Positions 1 to 13,496 are shown, numbered from the stretch's first letter. The stretch is 64,000 nt of DNA from Yamagishiella unicocca (GCA_003116995.1 BDSL01000056.1:496001-560000), one strand, 5' to 3'. Made by a program: numbers and translations. Notes: a model not told the origin generated them from the letters alone.

Positions 1-1666
1 CGGGAGCAGGCATCCCCCCTCACCGCTGGGCAGCGGTGAGGGGGGCAGCCCGGGTTCGGGGTGCGCTCAATTAGTGAGCTGCTTAACGTGGGCTTCGGTG
101 GCGGCAGTTCCGGTGTGCGCCTGACCTCAGCGTGCTGCATTTTGACGGTTACTGGCGGTTGCGTTACCGGTATCGTAACCACTCAAGGCCCCGCCATGGT
201 GGTCTTGGCGGGGCGAGGCGGCCGCCACGCCGCCCGGAGGCGTTAGAGCGCTCATGGCCACCGGCCAGGCGGGCGTGCTGGATGGGGCCACGGGATCATG
301 GCGAGGGGGTGGGCGGACGCACCTGATGAGGTAGATTGGGTTGCAGACAGCGCTCAGGGATTTGGTTGAGCTGCCGGAGGGTGGGGTGGGGCCGTCAGTG
401 TTCACGGCCGAGCGAGATAGCGGCGGGGTAGGCAGCAATGGGGGTCCAGGGGTGTCCACCTGCCCGAAGGATGTCGTTTTGGAGTTGTACGCTTCCCCAA
501 ACGCGCACAGCATCCCCCCGACGGCGAGCTGTCCATACCCCGGCCCGCCGTAGCCTCATCAACACGTCCTCCCGTCCTGCAAAGTCGATTTGTACGTTTG
601 GTGGTGCTGCCTAAGTGGCTCCAACTAGACCTTTGCCTCGCGTCTCAGTCTGAGAACACTGCGATGCGTGGACGCGTGAGTATCTGCTACTGACCGGCGG
701 AATGCTTTCTTCCCTTCCGTGCAGACGTGCTATCAAACATCGCCGTACGTCTTCGATGCAACACTGCGTTCTGAGCTGCGGGCGATGCGGCAACAGCAGG
801 CGATGCTGCGGAGCTTGACCGGGGCTGCCGCGGTTGCTGTGACGGATGGCCGTACATCGCTCAAGGCGGCATGATTTTAAGAATGGCGCGTACAATTGAA
901 GATCAGTTGGGCGCTCATGGAATTGCATGTGCGATGTGGCGATTGGCATGACCCTGTCGTTTGCTGGGACTTGGATCAAAGGGGCTCATGGGGCATGGGT
1001 TGTACGGCTCCACGGCCCATACGCGGAGCGTTCCTTTGCATGTAATGCCGTTGCGCCTTCATAATGCAACTGCGCTGCAAACCACGTTTACGGCAACTCA
1101 TTGGCCACTGTGTACACTGTTCAGCTGTCACTTTGGCTAACGACGAGACGGCTGGGATATCCGAGTGCTGACTTACTGCCGCCGAGATCTAAAACGGAAA
1201 GGCTTTGCCTCGTAAGGAGCCTGTCATACCTGCCAAGGTGGGTAGGATACCTATTCCCTCAAATGGGAAGTGGAGTTCGCTATCTCGCAATGCGCCAGCC
1301 AAGCCTTAATTCAATCTGGCGTCGATCCCTCTGGCGTCGATCCCTCTGGGGCTTCTCTATGGCTACTACGCGGGGCTTTGCACTGGCCGCCAACACCGCT
1401 TCCAGCGCCGGATGCGGTGTGCTTGAATACATGATACTGCGCGTGTGTGCCCACCTTATGCCAATAGATGGCCAATTGTTAAAGATCGCCATGGGGCATC
1501 CAATCGCGGCCATGGCGCAATTCTTCCGCTGAGGCGCCAATTTGCGTCCGAGGGAATTCCGTGACTATGCTTTCGTCCTTGCCCCCGTTTCGTAAACGCA
1601 GAAGACACGTTGTGGTAACCTTACAAGGCTAGGAAGGCAATCTTCTAGTGTTCTTTCAGAACGACG
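1..1666. other. Intergenic, no supported gene
   Basis: Overlapping short frames on both strands show no domain, no splice-consistent exon chain and no recognisable product. A strong GC hairpin lies at 14-45, with 14-base arms and a 4-base loop. A 17-base unit is duplicated near 1318-1352. The last part is the presumed promoter and 5' UTR of the RING gene starting at 1667. Confidence 0.5.
14..45. repeat. GC-rich perfect hairpin
   Basis: Arms 14-27 and 32-45 are exact reverse complements around the loop GGGC. No transcript context is visible, so a role as terminator or regulatory element is not claimed. Confidence 0.6.
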
Positions 1667-4600
1667 ATGGCGGTTGTTGCGCAAGCTGTGCACGTTGAAG
1701 TGGCAGGTCCTAAAGTGGATGATAACCTTTCCCAACCTGAACATGATAACGGCCCCGATTTGGGGGACGAGCTTGAGCGCCCCAAGAAGGCAGCCCGGGT
1801 TAAAGTGAAGTTGACACGTCCACCTGCACCAAAGCCTGAGGCCGTGCAGAACGAGACTGAAGAACCCCTGCCGACGGACGTGTCAGCCCCGGCGCCAGCG
1901 GCCACATCGCCTAAACAGGACAAGGACGGAGGTGTTGATGGCCAGGGCGTGTCATCTAGTACAAGCTCTCAGGTTGACGCACGGACACCTCATGGTGCCG
2001 CTAATGCAGCAGCGAGCGGGATTGTTACGGCGAACGAGACCCCTCGGGAGCAGGCCCCCATTGATGCGGGTGGTCCTCTTGCAGGCGCCCCAGCTGGCGC
2101 CCAGGCTGAGGCGCCGAACGCACCGGCGCCAGCGGCGGGTGCGGCCCCTGCTGGGGGTGCCGGTCTCGACGGTGGTGCGCTGCCGATGGCTCTTGGCGGT
2201 GGCCCTGTCGTTGCCAATGGGGACGGCGGTGGCAATCCGGGGGGAGGTGGTGGCTTCGGTTACGAGGGCTGGGGCGATGGCGAAGACGAGGAAGACCTGG
2301 ACAATTTCATGGCGGTGGCTTACACGTTATTCCTTCAGGTGGGCTGGGAGTATAAGATGGTGACGCGAAAGGGACTGCGGAGACGTAGCGAATACTGCAC
2401 TTGTATCGCCTTACCCGGGATACCGTGGCAAAACTGACACATCACCGGTGAACCCCGCCGCGTCGCGTTTTGTGATGTCGGCGATTGCTGCGTCTCTGCG
2501 GCAGCGGGACAACGGCAGCGGAACAGCGGCAGCAGGACCTGACGGCCGGCGGCCGGCGGCTTGGAATCCGATGCGAGCGTCCAGCGCCATCCTCCCCAAC
2601 GACCCTCTCATTACCTTGACCACCCTTGCATGCAGGCCCACCCGCCCGTCCCGGAGGCCTGCTCAGCCGCGGACGCTGCGCAAATTGCCGTCGCGACAAT
2701 CAACACAGCTGCTGAGAGTGCACCAGCAGGCCCTGTGGCGCCAGCCGCCGCGTCGGCACCGGCGTCGGCAGCGCCGGCCGCAGTGCGAACTACCTCGGCT
2801 ACAGCTGTTGCCGTTGAACCAACGGCTATAAACCTAACCACAACTGACGTTGCAACCGCGACCACCGGTAGGTTACCCAATTGCCTTATTTGGATGTCGT
2901 GTGACGGGTCGCACCAGTGGAGGGGGCAGGGGCCGGCTGCTGCTTGGGTGCAAGGCCGGATGCAAGATGTGCTGCTGTTATCACGGCAGACAGTGTGCCG
3001 TGAGAGCCTTTCTGGCTGTGAGGGCCCCAGTCGGGTACCTGAGGTGCCCACGGACTTTCTACGGCACAGGCGGCACCGATCAGCCCACAGCTCTGCATGG
3101 CGCCTCTCTTGCTGATGGCGGGGTGCCTCGTGCCGGTAACGTGCTGCATAGCGCCTTCGCAGGTCACGCAACACGAACCCAACCCAACTGCTATTTCAGT
3201 TCCTCGGGGGGGAAAGGAGGGCGGAGACGCTGCGCCCGTGGGTATGGAAAGGAGGGGGAGACGCTACGCCCGTGGTTACTGGCGCAGGGTATGCAGCTTG
3301 CGGCTGGATTCCTTAACTTGGCTCACCCCCGACGGGTGGATAGACGAAGCCTTGCCCCAGCAGGAATCCACACGCAATTAAAGACTGGCTGCATGGCGTC
3401 CTTGGCGACCACTTTTTCTCTTACACTGCCATTGGTCCATATCCTTACAGCTGGCGCATCGGCCGGCGGCAAGACCGCTGGCAAGAAGGCGAGCGCAGCT
3501 CCGGCGGCGGCCGCGGCGGCCGCTACCAGCCGTCCACCGCCGACCGCTGGTACGAACGTCAACGCTGGCGCGTCTTCCTCTGCCACGCCTGGAAGCAAAA
3601 CCTCCGCCGCCGCGGGCATGTATATTCCCCCAGCCGCCAGCGGCAAGAAAGGTCAGGCAGCTGGGGATGGTTCCGGAGCTGTCAAGGACTTGGCAGCGGC
3701 TATTGAGTGAGTGGGGGCATGGCGCGGAGCGAGGGTGGTCACTCTTGTGTCGTGGGGTACGGCCGGGGTGGTCACTCTTGTGTCGTGGGGTACGGCCGGG
3801 GTGGGTGGTGTGGCTCGTGAGCTCAGGGGGGGCGCATGAGCGTACGGCATGCGTTGCACAACGGCGCCGTTGGCGTCGTCCATGATCCAAAACCCAGATC
3901 CCGCTGTACCCCCCCCCCTTTCCACTCGTGTGGCTTTGCAGGGCCATCCCGAAAGCTGGCGCTGCTGCGAAGCGGGCGGCCTTGGAGGAGGAGGCCAAGG
4001 CCATCAAGGCCATGGAGCTGCTGCTTGCGGAGGAGGAGGCGGAGAAGGCCGAGAAGGCCAAGAGGGAAACCGCCAACAAGAAGAAGAACGAGAAGGCCAA
4101 GGCACTCGCCTTGGAGCAGCGGTTTGCAAGGGATGAGGCGGAGAGGGCGGAGAGGGCCAGGAGGGAGGAGTTGGAGAAGGCAGAGAGGGCTAAAAGGGAA
4201 GCAGCCAGTAAGAAGAGGAACGAGAAGAAGGTTGCTGCCAAGAGGGCCGACGCCGCGGGTGCCAATGGCGAGGACGACGAGCCCGCAAACGACACCAGCG
4301 CGGCCGGCCCCTCGACTTCGTCAGCAGCAGCAGTGGCAGAGCCAGCTGTGCGGGCGCCCGAGCCACCGGCCAGTGCACAAGTGGCGCCGCCCAAGGTGGC
4401 GACGCCGGCCGCCCCTGAGCCTACTCCCGCTCCGCCGGCAGCGACGTCCGAGGCGGCTGCGAGCTCTAAAAAGGAAAAGAAGAAGAAGGCCAAGGAAGCC
4501 AAGGAGGCGGCAACTCCTGCAACCGCCTCCGGGGCAGGAGCGAGCACCTCCGCTGGCGCGGCCCCTTCTTCGGCAGCCGCAGCCGCGCCCGCCGCCGCTA

Positions 4601-5649
4601 CATCAGGCAAGGCCCCTGAAGGCCCCCCGGCCGCAGCCACAGTCGCCGCCGCTGCTCCCGCTGCCGTGGCGCCTGCCCCCGTGCCGTTCATCAACCCAGC
4701 TCTGGCGATGGTCAACCCCGCCTTCGCAGCGGCTGCTGGCCGAGCGGGCGCTGCCGCCGCCGCCGCCGCCGCACCGGTGGGCGTGCGCCCGGTCATGGCC
4801 AGTGGCCCCGCCGCACTGCGCGCCTTCCCCGGTGTGCCAATCATCAACGCGCCGCAGGGCGCGGCCCCCCTTGTACGGCTCCCGGGGCCCGGAGCCGAAG
4901 GCGCTCCATTTCCGGCCGGTGCACCCGTGCCGTTGATTTACACGGCGGCGCCCGCCCAGGGTGCCGCCCCTGGAGCGGCGCCGGTCATGCCCATGCCCGT
5001 GTACCGACCCAGCTATCCGCACACGTACCAGGCGCGCTTCAACCAGGGCGGTGGGCCCCAGCAGCAGCCCCAGCAGCCCGGGGCCATGGCCCCGATGCCG
5101 GTGATGCATGCAGCTGCCGGGCCCGGCGGGATGCCGGTCTTCATGCCCGCAGCCGGGCCGGGGATGGGCGCGGCGCCGCGTCCCATGTTTCGATTCACGC
5201 CGGCGACGGCGCAATACGCAACGCCGGGAGAGGCGACGACGCAGTATGCAGCGCCGGTAGTGGCGGCGACGGCGCAGTATGCAGCGCCAGTAGTGGCGGC
5301 GGCGGCTGCGCCGCCGCCGCCTGGCGGCGTCGCTAGGGCACCGAACGTCATGGCCGCTGCCTTCATGAATCGCATGCAGAACCGCACCGTCGCCGCGGCC
5401 GCCCCCATAGCGGCGGCTCCCGCCGCTGGTGCTGCTGCCGCCGCACAGCCGGAGGAGCCCGACGAGCTGCAAGAAAATGAAGAGCACATCTGCGTGGTTT
5501 GCATGGAAAGAAAGCGCTCCATCTTACTGCTGCCCTGCGGCCACCTGGTCCTGTGTGAGGGGTGCTTGCCTGCTATCGTGGCCAAAGGCAACATGTGCCC
5601 CATCTGCCGCGAAGGCATCCAGGCAACCCGCGTCATGGCCCTCGGTTAG
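1667..5649 (+). CDS. C3HC4 RING-finger protein with Ala/Pro-rich low complexity (probable E3 ligase)
   Basis: Proposed exons are 1667-2338, 2636-2867, 3451-3706 and 3942-5649. All junctions are GT-AG and in phase, giving 955 residues. The start is an ATG opening the first long acidic, Pro/Ala-rich stretch. From about residue 388, exon 4 opens with a highly charged Glu/Lys/Arg/Ala helix typical of a coiled coil. A long Ala/Pro/Gly/Met-rich linker follows, with a repeated QYA(A/T)P-like unit near bases 5200-5300. The extreme C-terminus is a RING with ligands C904, C907, C919, H921, C925, C928, C939 and C942, the compact type seen in MULAN/IAP-like ligases. Such domains recruit ubiquitin-conjugating enzymes; substrate and location cannot be read. 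Intron 3 contains a 33-bp tandem repeat and intron 2 a 37-bp one. The long reverse-strand frame over 3378-4847 is an antisense shadow. Confidence is high for the RING and exon 4, lower for exons 1-3. Confidence 0.8.
3727..3810. repeat. 33-bp tandem duplication in RING-gene intron 3
   Basis: A unit containing GGTCACTCTTGTGTCGTGGG is present twice head to tail, with only terminal divergence, inside the intron 3707-3941. Confidence 0.75.
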
Positions 5650-8560
5650 AAGGCACGCCGGCCGTGGCCAGCCCCAGCGCGTATGAAAGGTGCGAGGAGC
5701 CCAGAAGAGGAGCGTGGATACCATCACTAGCCCGGAATTGCAGGATGTGGATGAGCCTCTCCCCTTGCCTTCCCCCTCGAGGGCCGGGGCGGGGCATTCG
5801 TGGCAGGTGCAGACCGGGTGGCAGGAAGGTGCATGTGTTCGGGTGCCATGCCCCAGCGCCGGCACGTACATTTCGCCGTTTCACGTTACACCTTGTGTCG
5901 GCGACAGGCAAAGCCTGCTGTGAGGCATGACACGGGGTCCTCTGGCGGAGGCAGCCTCTCGGCGCGTGTGACGAAGCGTGGACGGACATGTGAGTGACGC
6001 GAGGCAGAGGTGGCCGTGCCTGGGTGCGGTGGGCGGTCAGACGCTGCCATAGTACGGCGCCTGTCGTACGGGTAACCTCCGCGGGACGACGCACCTCGCC
6101 TGTGCGGGCGGATGATATGTTTTATGTCATTCATAATTAAAACGCGCAGCGCGGCTGCGTTGGCGATGTGCGCTTTGTTTCCTAAAACTATCATGAGATG
6201 TGTATGTGCTAAAACTTTACCGCGACGTGTGTCTCATGATGTGTACGAGCAGGTGATGTCAGCCAGCGGTGCCAGGCGTTTGGGCCTGTGTCGCCAGCGC
6301 ATCTGCAGGACGAGCCGTAGCGCGTCGCAGTTATTGTGAACTGTGCTGCAACGACCGGGGGGGCTGGGTGGTGCGTCGGTAAATGCCTGGTTTGTGGGTC
6401 GTGTCATGCCTTTGGTTGCAGCGCTTTCTACTGGATCGTCGACTTTCAGAGTATCGATCACGCCTGCCCTCGACCTTCGTCGACCCTCCCTTCCCCCGAA
6501 GGGCTGCGCTCACATGATGGAGGCAGGGCAAAATACATACATTCCCGCTCCACCCGCAACACAGCTGCTCGTGCGTTGTGCTGTTGTAGCAGTCTGGGCC
6601 CTGACAAGAGGAAGCTCGACGCGCGCTCTCGCTCAGGCGGGAAGCACTTCTGACGCGTTTACAATTTAGGTCGAAGCAAGTTCGGTTGGCTGCCGGGACG
6701 ACTCAGTTCTCCCCAGTACACCAGCTCAGGGCCCATTGTTCATGACGCTGCGCGAAATCCCATTTGAAGGAGTTGCAAGCTTGTTACCGTCCGGCATTCG
6801 GCGCCCAACGCGACCGCTGTGCCGACCGCGAGGTTCGTGCTCTCACAGCACTGGAGAGAAAGACGCATATCAGTCAATGTGTGTGTATCCGCGTGTGTAG
6901 ACGGGCGGTAGGTTGCCCTTCACGGCCACACGGCTGATCGTGACGAAAGACGGCTCCACATTGTGGGGACGGCGCACACGTAAAGCAGCCGCAGCCGGCC
7001 ACCAAAGCAAGTCTTGCCGCAAGTATCCACACTCCCGCCAGGCTACGCAGGTAGCACTGTTGGCTGCCCGCTCTAGCAGCAGATGTCGGAAGGCACTCAC
7101 GCCGTGAGAGTAGAGACGACGAGTTGAGATACGGCATAGCAGAGAGCAGTCAGTCTATGGCATGTTAGCATCATCTCAATCCTCGAACCAGTCCCTTTCA
7201 GTCCTGCCGTTTCCGTGCGTCCCACGCTAGTCGGACCGCGGCCCAATTGGCCGACTTCGAATCCGCTCCGCCACAACATTGAATTGACAGCTGGGCGTCT
7301 ATCGCTGAGGGTGTCTGGCGGCCTGCCCACACAATGTCGGCATCTAGGTGCTGGTGCACGCACAAGTGCTCCTCCATCACTGCTAAGCCGGCGGGCGTGG
7401 CGGGCCAAGGGGCTGTACGGCCGAGGCCTTGGTGTCCAAGCAGCGGCCCGCTCGATCCACCACGGCGCCGTTCAACTCCGCGAGCTCCGTGGCCTAAACA
7501 GGACGCAACGTGATGTTTTTTTTGCAGTGGGGGGAATAATGGGGCAGTGTAAGCAGGTAGAAGGAGAAAACAACGTCGGACAGAGGTTATGTGATATGTG
7601 TGCATCGTCGCCGGCTGTAGCAACTACGCCGCTTCTGCCCCGCTCGGAAGGCCGCTGATCCATGAAGGCTGCATGACCTGCAGCCCGGCATTCCTCCCCC
7701 CCCACCCCACGGGTTTCATCTCCACCCGCCGTCTCCTCTGTTTCTGCCCCCTCCTGCTGCCTACCTGCCACCCGGCCCCGCATCTTCCTGGGCACCGCAG
7801 CACCCGTCCGACCGCTACTTCATAAACACGCTAACAGTCCATACCCAGGCTCGGGAGGGTCCGGAGTTCGACGCGTCTCACTCTAGCATGTCCAGACACC
7901 ACACAAAAGTTCTCCACCATGCATCCAAAAACCGGGGCCTCAAAACGTTTCATAGGCTGCGCTGGGCCCTTGTTCACGTTCGTCTAGGCATTGTAGCCGG
8001 GGTCGACACTCGGCCTCCGAATTTAGTATTCCAGCAGGCAACTCCAAGCTAGTGTACAGAACATTTCCATATTGGTTTTTCAGTGCGGACCCACGGGTTT
8101 CCTCTCATACCGACCCACGGGTCCCTCTCATACCGACCCACGGGTTTCCTCGCATACCGACCTATCTGTCGCGGATCTAACTCTGGCTGGGGAGGCCAGA
8201 GGCCGTGCGCGTCTTAATGTGGTACAGTACGGCAATCTTCGTTAGTTGGTTTCCTGGCGCGTTTACCGGTTACTTAAAGCCATACGCGCGCTCGCCCGAC
8301 ATGCATCCCGGCACTCCCGCCCCACCGTCAAACAAAGCGTCAAACTATAAACGAATAGCAATGAATCCAACGCCACGCTCTGCCGACCGCCGCTCATGCA
8401 AGCGCCTCCGGACCAACATCCAGCTGAGCATGCCGCACAACTGTGAGCGCGATACAGTCGCAGCCAAAGGAAAAAACACTCCCGACGCGAAGACCGTGCC
8501 CTCCGCGGCACAGCACACCAGCACCCAGCAGCCGCCGTCACCGCTCTCCTGGCCGAGCGT
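5650..8560. other. Intergenic / 3' UTRs of convergent genes, no supported gene
   Basis: This lies between the converging RING (+) and LENG8-like (-) genes and must contain both 3' UTRs. Several frames of 100-147 codons exist (for example 7215-7658 on +), but they overlap on both strands, lack domains and lack consistent splice borders. No TGTAA poly(A) signal stands out just after 5649. A short tandem repeat lies at 8081-8165. Confidence 0.45.
8081..8165. repeat. Tandem CCGACCCACGGGT repeat, 24-25 bp period
   Basis: Three consecutive units follow the pattern GACCCACGGGT(TT)CCTC(T/G)CATAC, and a fourth starts before breaking off. Related single copies occur at 8938-8962 and, degenerate, at about 10034-10058, both inside introns of the neighbouring LENG8-like gene, so the unit is locally dispersed. 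Confidence 0.75.
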
Positions 8561-11500
8561 CTAGCTTTTCTTGGCCAGCCTGTCCACGACCAGCTGCTGC
8601 CCCCTCCCCGACACCGTACGCACCCCTCACCCAGCCCACCCAGGGCGGCAAGCGTACACGCCGCTGTGACCCCTCTCACCAGCTCCCCGTCGGCGCTGGC
8701 GTCACCTCGCCTCCCTCCCTGTAGCCAAACGCCTCCAAAATCACGTATACCAGGCCGGATATGAACTCCTCGTCGCTGGAGAGTAGTCCAAGCCGGCATG
8801 GTTTACATGTTTTTGGAGGCGGCTTGCGACGGTGAGCGAGGTATGGCGCCGATGTAAACGGCGAACGGAGAACGTTGGTTCTCCAGCATGCCTCGTTGAA
8901 CGTGTGTACCAAACGTTTCGGTTCGGTTTTCCTACTCAGTGCCGACCCACGGGTTTCCCCTCAACCCCCTGCTCACCTCGTCCTCCGTTTCCAGCCCCAT
9001 CTGCGCCGCGAGGTGCGCCAGCGGCACAGGCAGGGGCTTGTAGGCCGCCACCGTGCTCTGAAGGGCACACAGTCGCATCTGCAGCAGCAGCCGGACAGCA
9101 AGGCGAGGCAGCCTAGGGTGAGAGAGAGAGAGAGCCGCGCGCGCGCGCTGCTGCTGCCGCACCGCTGTCGGTCAGGGGATGCAGCACGGCGTGTGGGCGT
9201 TGGCCACTGCTGTGCTGCCGTACGCTCGTGCTGACTCCGAGGACGGCAACTGCATGGTATTCGGACCTCAGATTCAAAGCCAAGGTTGCGTTTTCCGCGG
9301 GACAGGAAACAGTCAGGCATGCGGATGTAAGTTCAGGGCCGGCCCACGGGGCCTCCACGTGTTGCGATACGTGGTGGTGGTCAGGCTCGCGGGTGCACCG
9401 TACGTTGCGACGCCGGTGTGGGGGTTGTTCGTGTGCTGCACGACCCGGGCTGCGAGCTACAGCTGTGTCGTCGCAACGCCGCGCAGCCGCACCTGACCCA
9501 GCAGCCTGTCCATGATGTACGGCGACATCCGCGGGGCCCCGTCGTACAGCGCGATGAAGCGGGCGTAGTTGCCAGACCTGGGGCGGCCACGTGGCAAGGT
9601 CGTTGGACTGTCGGACAATAACGGCGTCTACGCATGGCAGGTAACCGTTAATCCTAGGAGCTCATGTGCCTGGCCGCATCTGCTGCTGCTGCTGCGTTTC
9701 TTCCGCGGCAGTCCCTGCCAGGATCCGGCGCCTAGCAGGGGAGCCCCAACCCACCCGGGGTCCCCTGCACCCACCCGGGGCGCGGTTCGTTCAGGCACAC
9801 GGACGGGTGAATTGTACGACAAACAGAGGCAACTGAAGGCAACACACGCTCGCCACAATGCTCGGCGGACTGACAAATTGGCATATGGGCCAAGATGCCG
9901 CAAAGTACCCTGTCCTTTCGGCAGCGCCGCCCTCCCCGCAACTACAAACGCGCCCCCCAAAGAGAGTTCCCCAGCATGCAACAATAAAGGAGTTCCCCAA
10001 CCTTTCTCTATTCGATTTAACTTTTATTTTAAGTGCCGACCAACGGATTTCCTCTCCCGCCTCGCCTGCGCATGACCGCCGCCTGGACGCGCGCCATTGA
10101 AGGCCCCACCGCAACAACGTAACGCGCCGGCAACGTAAGGCCCCGGCAACGCGCTCTGCAACGAACCAGCGAGCGCCAAACCGAACACCGCCCTCCACCT
10201 AGCCCAACCGAGCCGCATACCCCTCCCCATCAGAACGCCACCCACCGGATTCCCCACCCCACACCACCACCACCCACCGGGCTTTCCTCAACCATCAACC
10301 ACCGGGTTTTCGCGCCCCTCCCCCACACCTAGCCGCCGCATCACCCACAGGGGCCCCCTCCCCTCCGCTTCGCTTCGCGCTTCTTCGCGTATGCGCTTCT
10401 TCGCTTTCCCCCTCCCCCGCACCTAGTGGCTGCACACACATCCATCGCGTGCCGTACGAAGGGGTGGTCCAGCAGGTGGGGCGGCACCCGGCTGAGCTCC
10501 ATAGCCAGGGTGTTGCGAGCCGCGGTGGTGGCCTGGGTGTACAGCAGGCCGTAGGCCTCGAACTCAGCTGGATTGCCGGGCAGCTGGAGGCGGGAGGCCG
10601 TGCGGAAGGGCGGAGACACCAGCGTGGTCGGGCAGGGCGGGGGCACCAGCGTGGTCGGGCAGGGCGGGGCACCGTGAGGGTCGTGTGACAGGGGCTAAGT
10701 CTGTAGGTGTGTGGCAAGTGGAAGTGCGTGGGTGGGCAGTGTGTGCCCAGGCGGCTGCCAACGCAGCTGCCAACGCGGCTGCCAAGGTGAAGGGTGGGCG
10801 ACTGTTGACCTAGGGTGGGTCATGTGCATCGCGAGCGGGACGAGATGGGACGAGCTGGGAGGTGGCTGGCAGCGCAACTTGGCAGGGTGGGTCTCCTGCC
10901 AGGGCGATCATTTCATTCCTTGAGGGCCCTCCAAACCTCACCAGCCGCACCTCACCCAGCCGCACCAAGTCATCTCCCAAACACAAACCACGTTGGGATC
11001 CTTGGTGGTGCGGGCGGCGAGACGTGTGCGCACCCACAAGCCTAAGCCCACCCGGGGCTGCCTGCCTACCTCAATCCTCGTACCGGTACCACACACCCCA
11101 GGGTACCTCACACCCCAGGGTACCTCACACCCCCCGCCGCCCCCCCCAACCCACCTCCTCGCCGTACAGCTGCCGCAGCACCCCGTGGCAGCGCCGGAAC
11201 TCCGCCAGGTCATCCGCCTCCAGCGCCAGCCGGCCGTGGGTCTCGTACACGTCAACCGTCAAACCGTCACGCACGTGCTGTACGGTGAGGTCCTGCGGCG
11301 CGCGCCGGGAACGGAACGCACGATGGGCAGCTTCCGGGGCGCGCACTCGGGCAGCGGGCAGGCGATGCGGCGCAGAGCCGACGACGATGCGCCGATGTAT
11401 GACAACGTGCGGAGGTGGGTGGTGCGCGTGTGATATCTCGGAGCAGCAGCAGCAGCAGCAGTGCGCTGTCTGGTTTGCCGCCGCCTACGTAAAGCGGGGC

Positions 11501-13496
11501 CACTGTACGGCATCGTGAGCAGTGCCACCTCCACCCCACTGGGTGATCCTGGGTTTGCGAGGTGCGCTGCTGGCGGCGGGGCCGCGGAGGGCTGGCTTGC
11601 GGGGTTGGTGTCGGGATTGGCAGGAAAACGCTGTCGTTGGTGCGGTCGGTCGTCGTGCGTTTTGTACCGGCGTCGCGCCGTGCCGATTTCGAACCAGGCT
11701 GGGTGTACATGTACCCGCTGAGCCCTTGCCGTTGGGACTGCGGCTGTAGTTGCAACCACCCCAGAGGTCCCTCACCGGCAAATCAGGCCCGCAAGGCACG
11801 CCCCCTCGACCACTGCTGGTTCCTATATGCACCCAAGCCCTTTCGCCCCCAGCAGCTGCACATTTCCCCTCGTGCGCCCCTGCCATTCGTGCCCCTGCCA
11901 TTCGTGCCGCTGCCATTCGGGCCACCTCCGCTGCCGGCCACCCACCGCGCTCCGCCCGGGCCGCTCCTACCTGCCGTATCGCTTTGAGCTGCTCCGAAGC
12001 CGCGGCGTAGTCCGGCCGCTGGAGCCACTTGGCCTTCACCAGCCTCAGCGCCACCGCGAGTACGGCGGGGGGCCTTACGTCCGATGCGCGGGGCAGGCTG
12101 GTGAGGCGCAGGTACTCCTTCTCAAGCGCCTCGTTGGTGCCGTAGCCCCCAGACTCCGAAAGCACTGCGTCCGCCTGCGGGTCGGGGGTGTGTGGTTGCA
12201 AGGAAAACCCGTGTATGGCGAATTAACCGTTTGGGACATACGTGTGGAGATGCATGCTGGCGAACTTGGTTAAGGAGACAAAAAGACGGAGGTCGTAGGT
12301 GGGGTGGGTGGGGTAGGCTCGGGAGGGTGGCGTGGGGTGGCGGGGCCAGATGTGTGGATGTTGGGGGGGGGGGGTGAAAACCTGTGACACGAAAAACGAC
12401 AAGATAGTGGGCGCATGGTCGGCGGACAGCGAGGATGTGGGCGCATGCTGGAGGGGGAGGTGGAGGTGAACGGTGCGGCGCACGGGGACGAGGAGTGCGG
12501 ACGGCGGGTCAGCGGCGGCGACTGGTTGGGTGCAGCTCCGTCAGGGGGAGGCGGTCCGCACCACATGCTGTGGCGCCCTAGGCCGCCAGCCCTCTGGGCA
12601 GCGGAGGCGCCGCTGGTGGCGGCCTGAAGGTACCCCTGGGCTGTACGACGGCGCCTGAGGTCCCACCCGGTATGTCGTACATGGCATGTACCCTCCCGTC
12701 CGCCAGCTAGTGGCTATCTAGGCAACCCCGGTCCACCACCCTCCCTCCTGCCAGGCACAGAGCACAGCGCTGCGCCATTGCGCCGCCGCACCTTCGCATC
12801 CCCTGCCTGGGCAACACCACCTCCGGCATCCCCGAACCGCTGCTGCCGCAACCTCCGCCGCGCGTCCTCCTCCGGGCCCGTGGGTTGAGGCGCTGGTGGC
12901 AGCGCGGCCTTCGGAGTTCGCTGCAACTTGAAGTGGAAGCCAGCACAGAGGCCGCCGCCGCCGCCGCTGCCGCTGCCGCATGTCGGCACCGCCCCCCCCG
13001 CCGCCCCCGCACCAGGGGTGCGTTTCGACGGCTGGACGGGCGCTGGCGGGCGCGGCTGGGCTTGCGGAGGGGTGCACTTGGTCAGCAGTCGCAGCATTTT
13101 GGCCTGCAGCGTCAGGCGCTTCTTGGCGTCCGTGGTGGATTGGAGCTTGGTGCTGAGGCGGGCGACCAGCGCATCGGCTCGGGCGCGTTTGGACGCTGAC
13201 TTGTCTGCGGCTGCTGCTGTCGGGTCGACGACGGCGTGCTGGTTGGTATCGCCTGCGGCAGGTGTCGATGCAGCTGGCATTGGACCAGATGCCATGGCGT
13301 CGGCTCGGCTTAAGGGCGACGCCGGCGCAGAGACGGCCATCGCGCCTGCGGCGCGGGACTTCTTCCTAAGTCCGCATTCTGCGCTTTGACTGCTGCTATC
13401 GGTTGATGTGGGACTTCCGATGCCGCCATTCGCATCGTCCTGGCTACTGCAGTCCACTCGGTCCCTCCGTTTGCTGCTCTTCTTGCCGTCAGCCGC
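8561..13496 (-). CDS. LENG8/THP3-like SAC3/GANP-domain protein (5' end incomplete)
   Basis: The reverse-strand exon chain has matching phases: 12174-11971, 11292-11155, 10583-10423, 9577-9493, 9078-8977, 8768-8706 and 8596-8561 (stop TAG). An N-terminal low-complexity exon begins near 13496 and reads toward 12.8 kb; its junction to 12174 is not resolved. In order the exons show LEKEYLRLTS, DVRPPAVL, EQLKAIRQ, then DLTVQHVRD with VYETHGRLALE, then PAEFEAYGLLY, then GNYARFIALY with APRMSPYIMD. This is the order of the SAC3/GANP/PCI module in LENG8 and fungal Thp3, nuclear proteins that partner CSN12-like PCI proteins in mRNA processing and transcription-coupled steps. The N-terminal exon is Ser/Pro-rich with a basic RLRQQRFG stretch where LENG8 proteins have RxxRF. 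The start codon was not located; the 13535 frame opens with TTG, so that exon is taken to begin at the AG acceptor near 13497. Confidence 0.8.

Noticed and set aside
3378..4847. 489-codon reverse-strand open frame, Ala/Ser/Gly-rich
   Set aside because: It is the antisense of the RING-gene low-complexity exon; GC-rich third positions keep the reverse frame open. The forward strand has splice borders and a RING domain.
7215..7658. Forward 147-codon frame
   Set aside because: It has no domain and no splice partner, and the opposite strand is equally open.
8081..8165. CRISPR-like regular repeats
   Set aside because: The units are contiguous with no unique spacers, and the host is eukaryotic.
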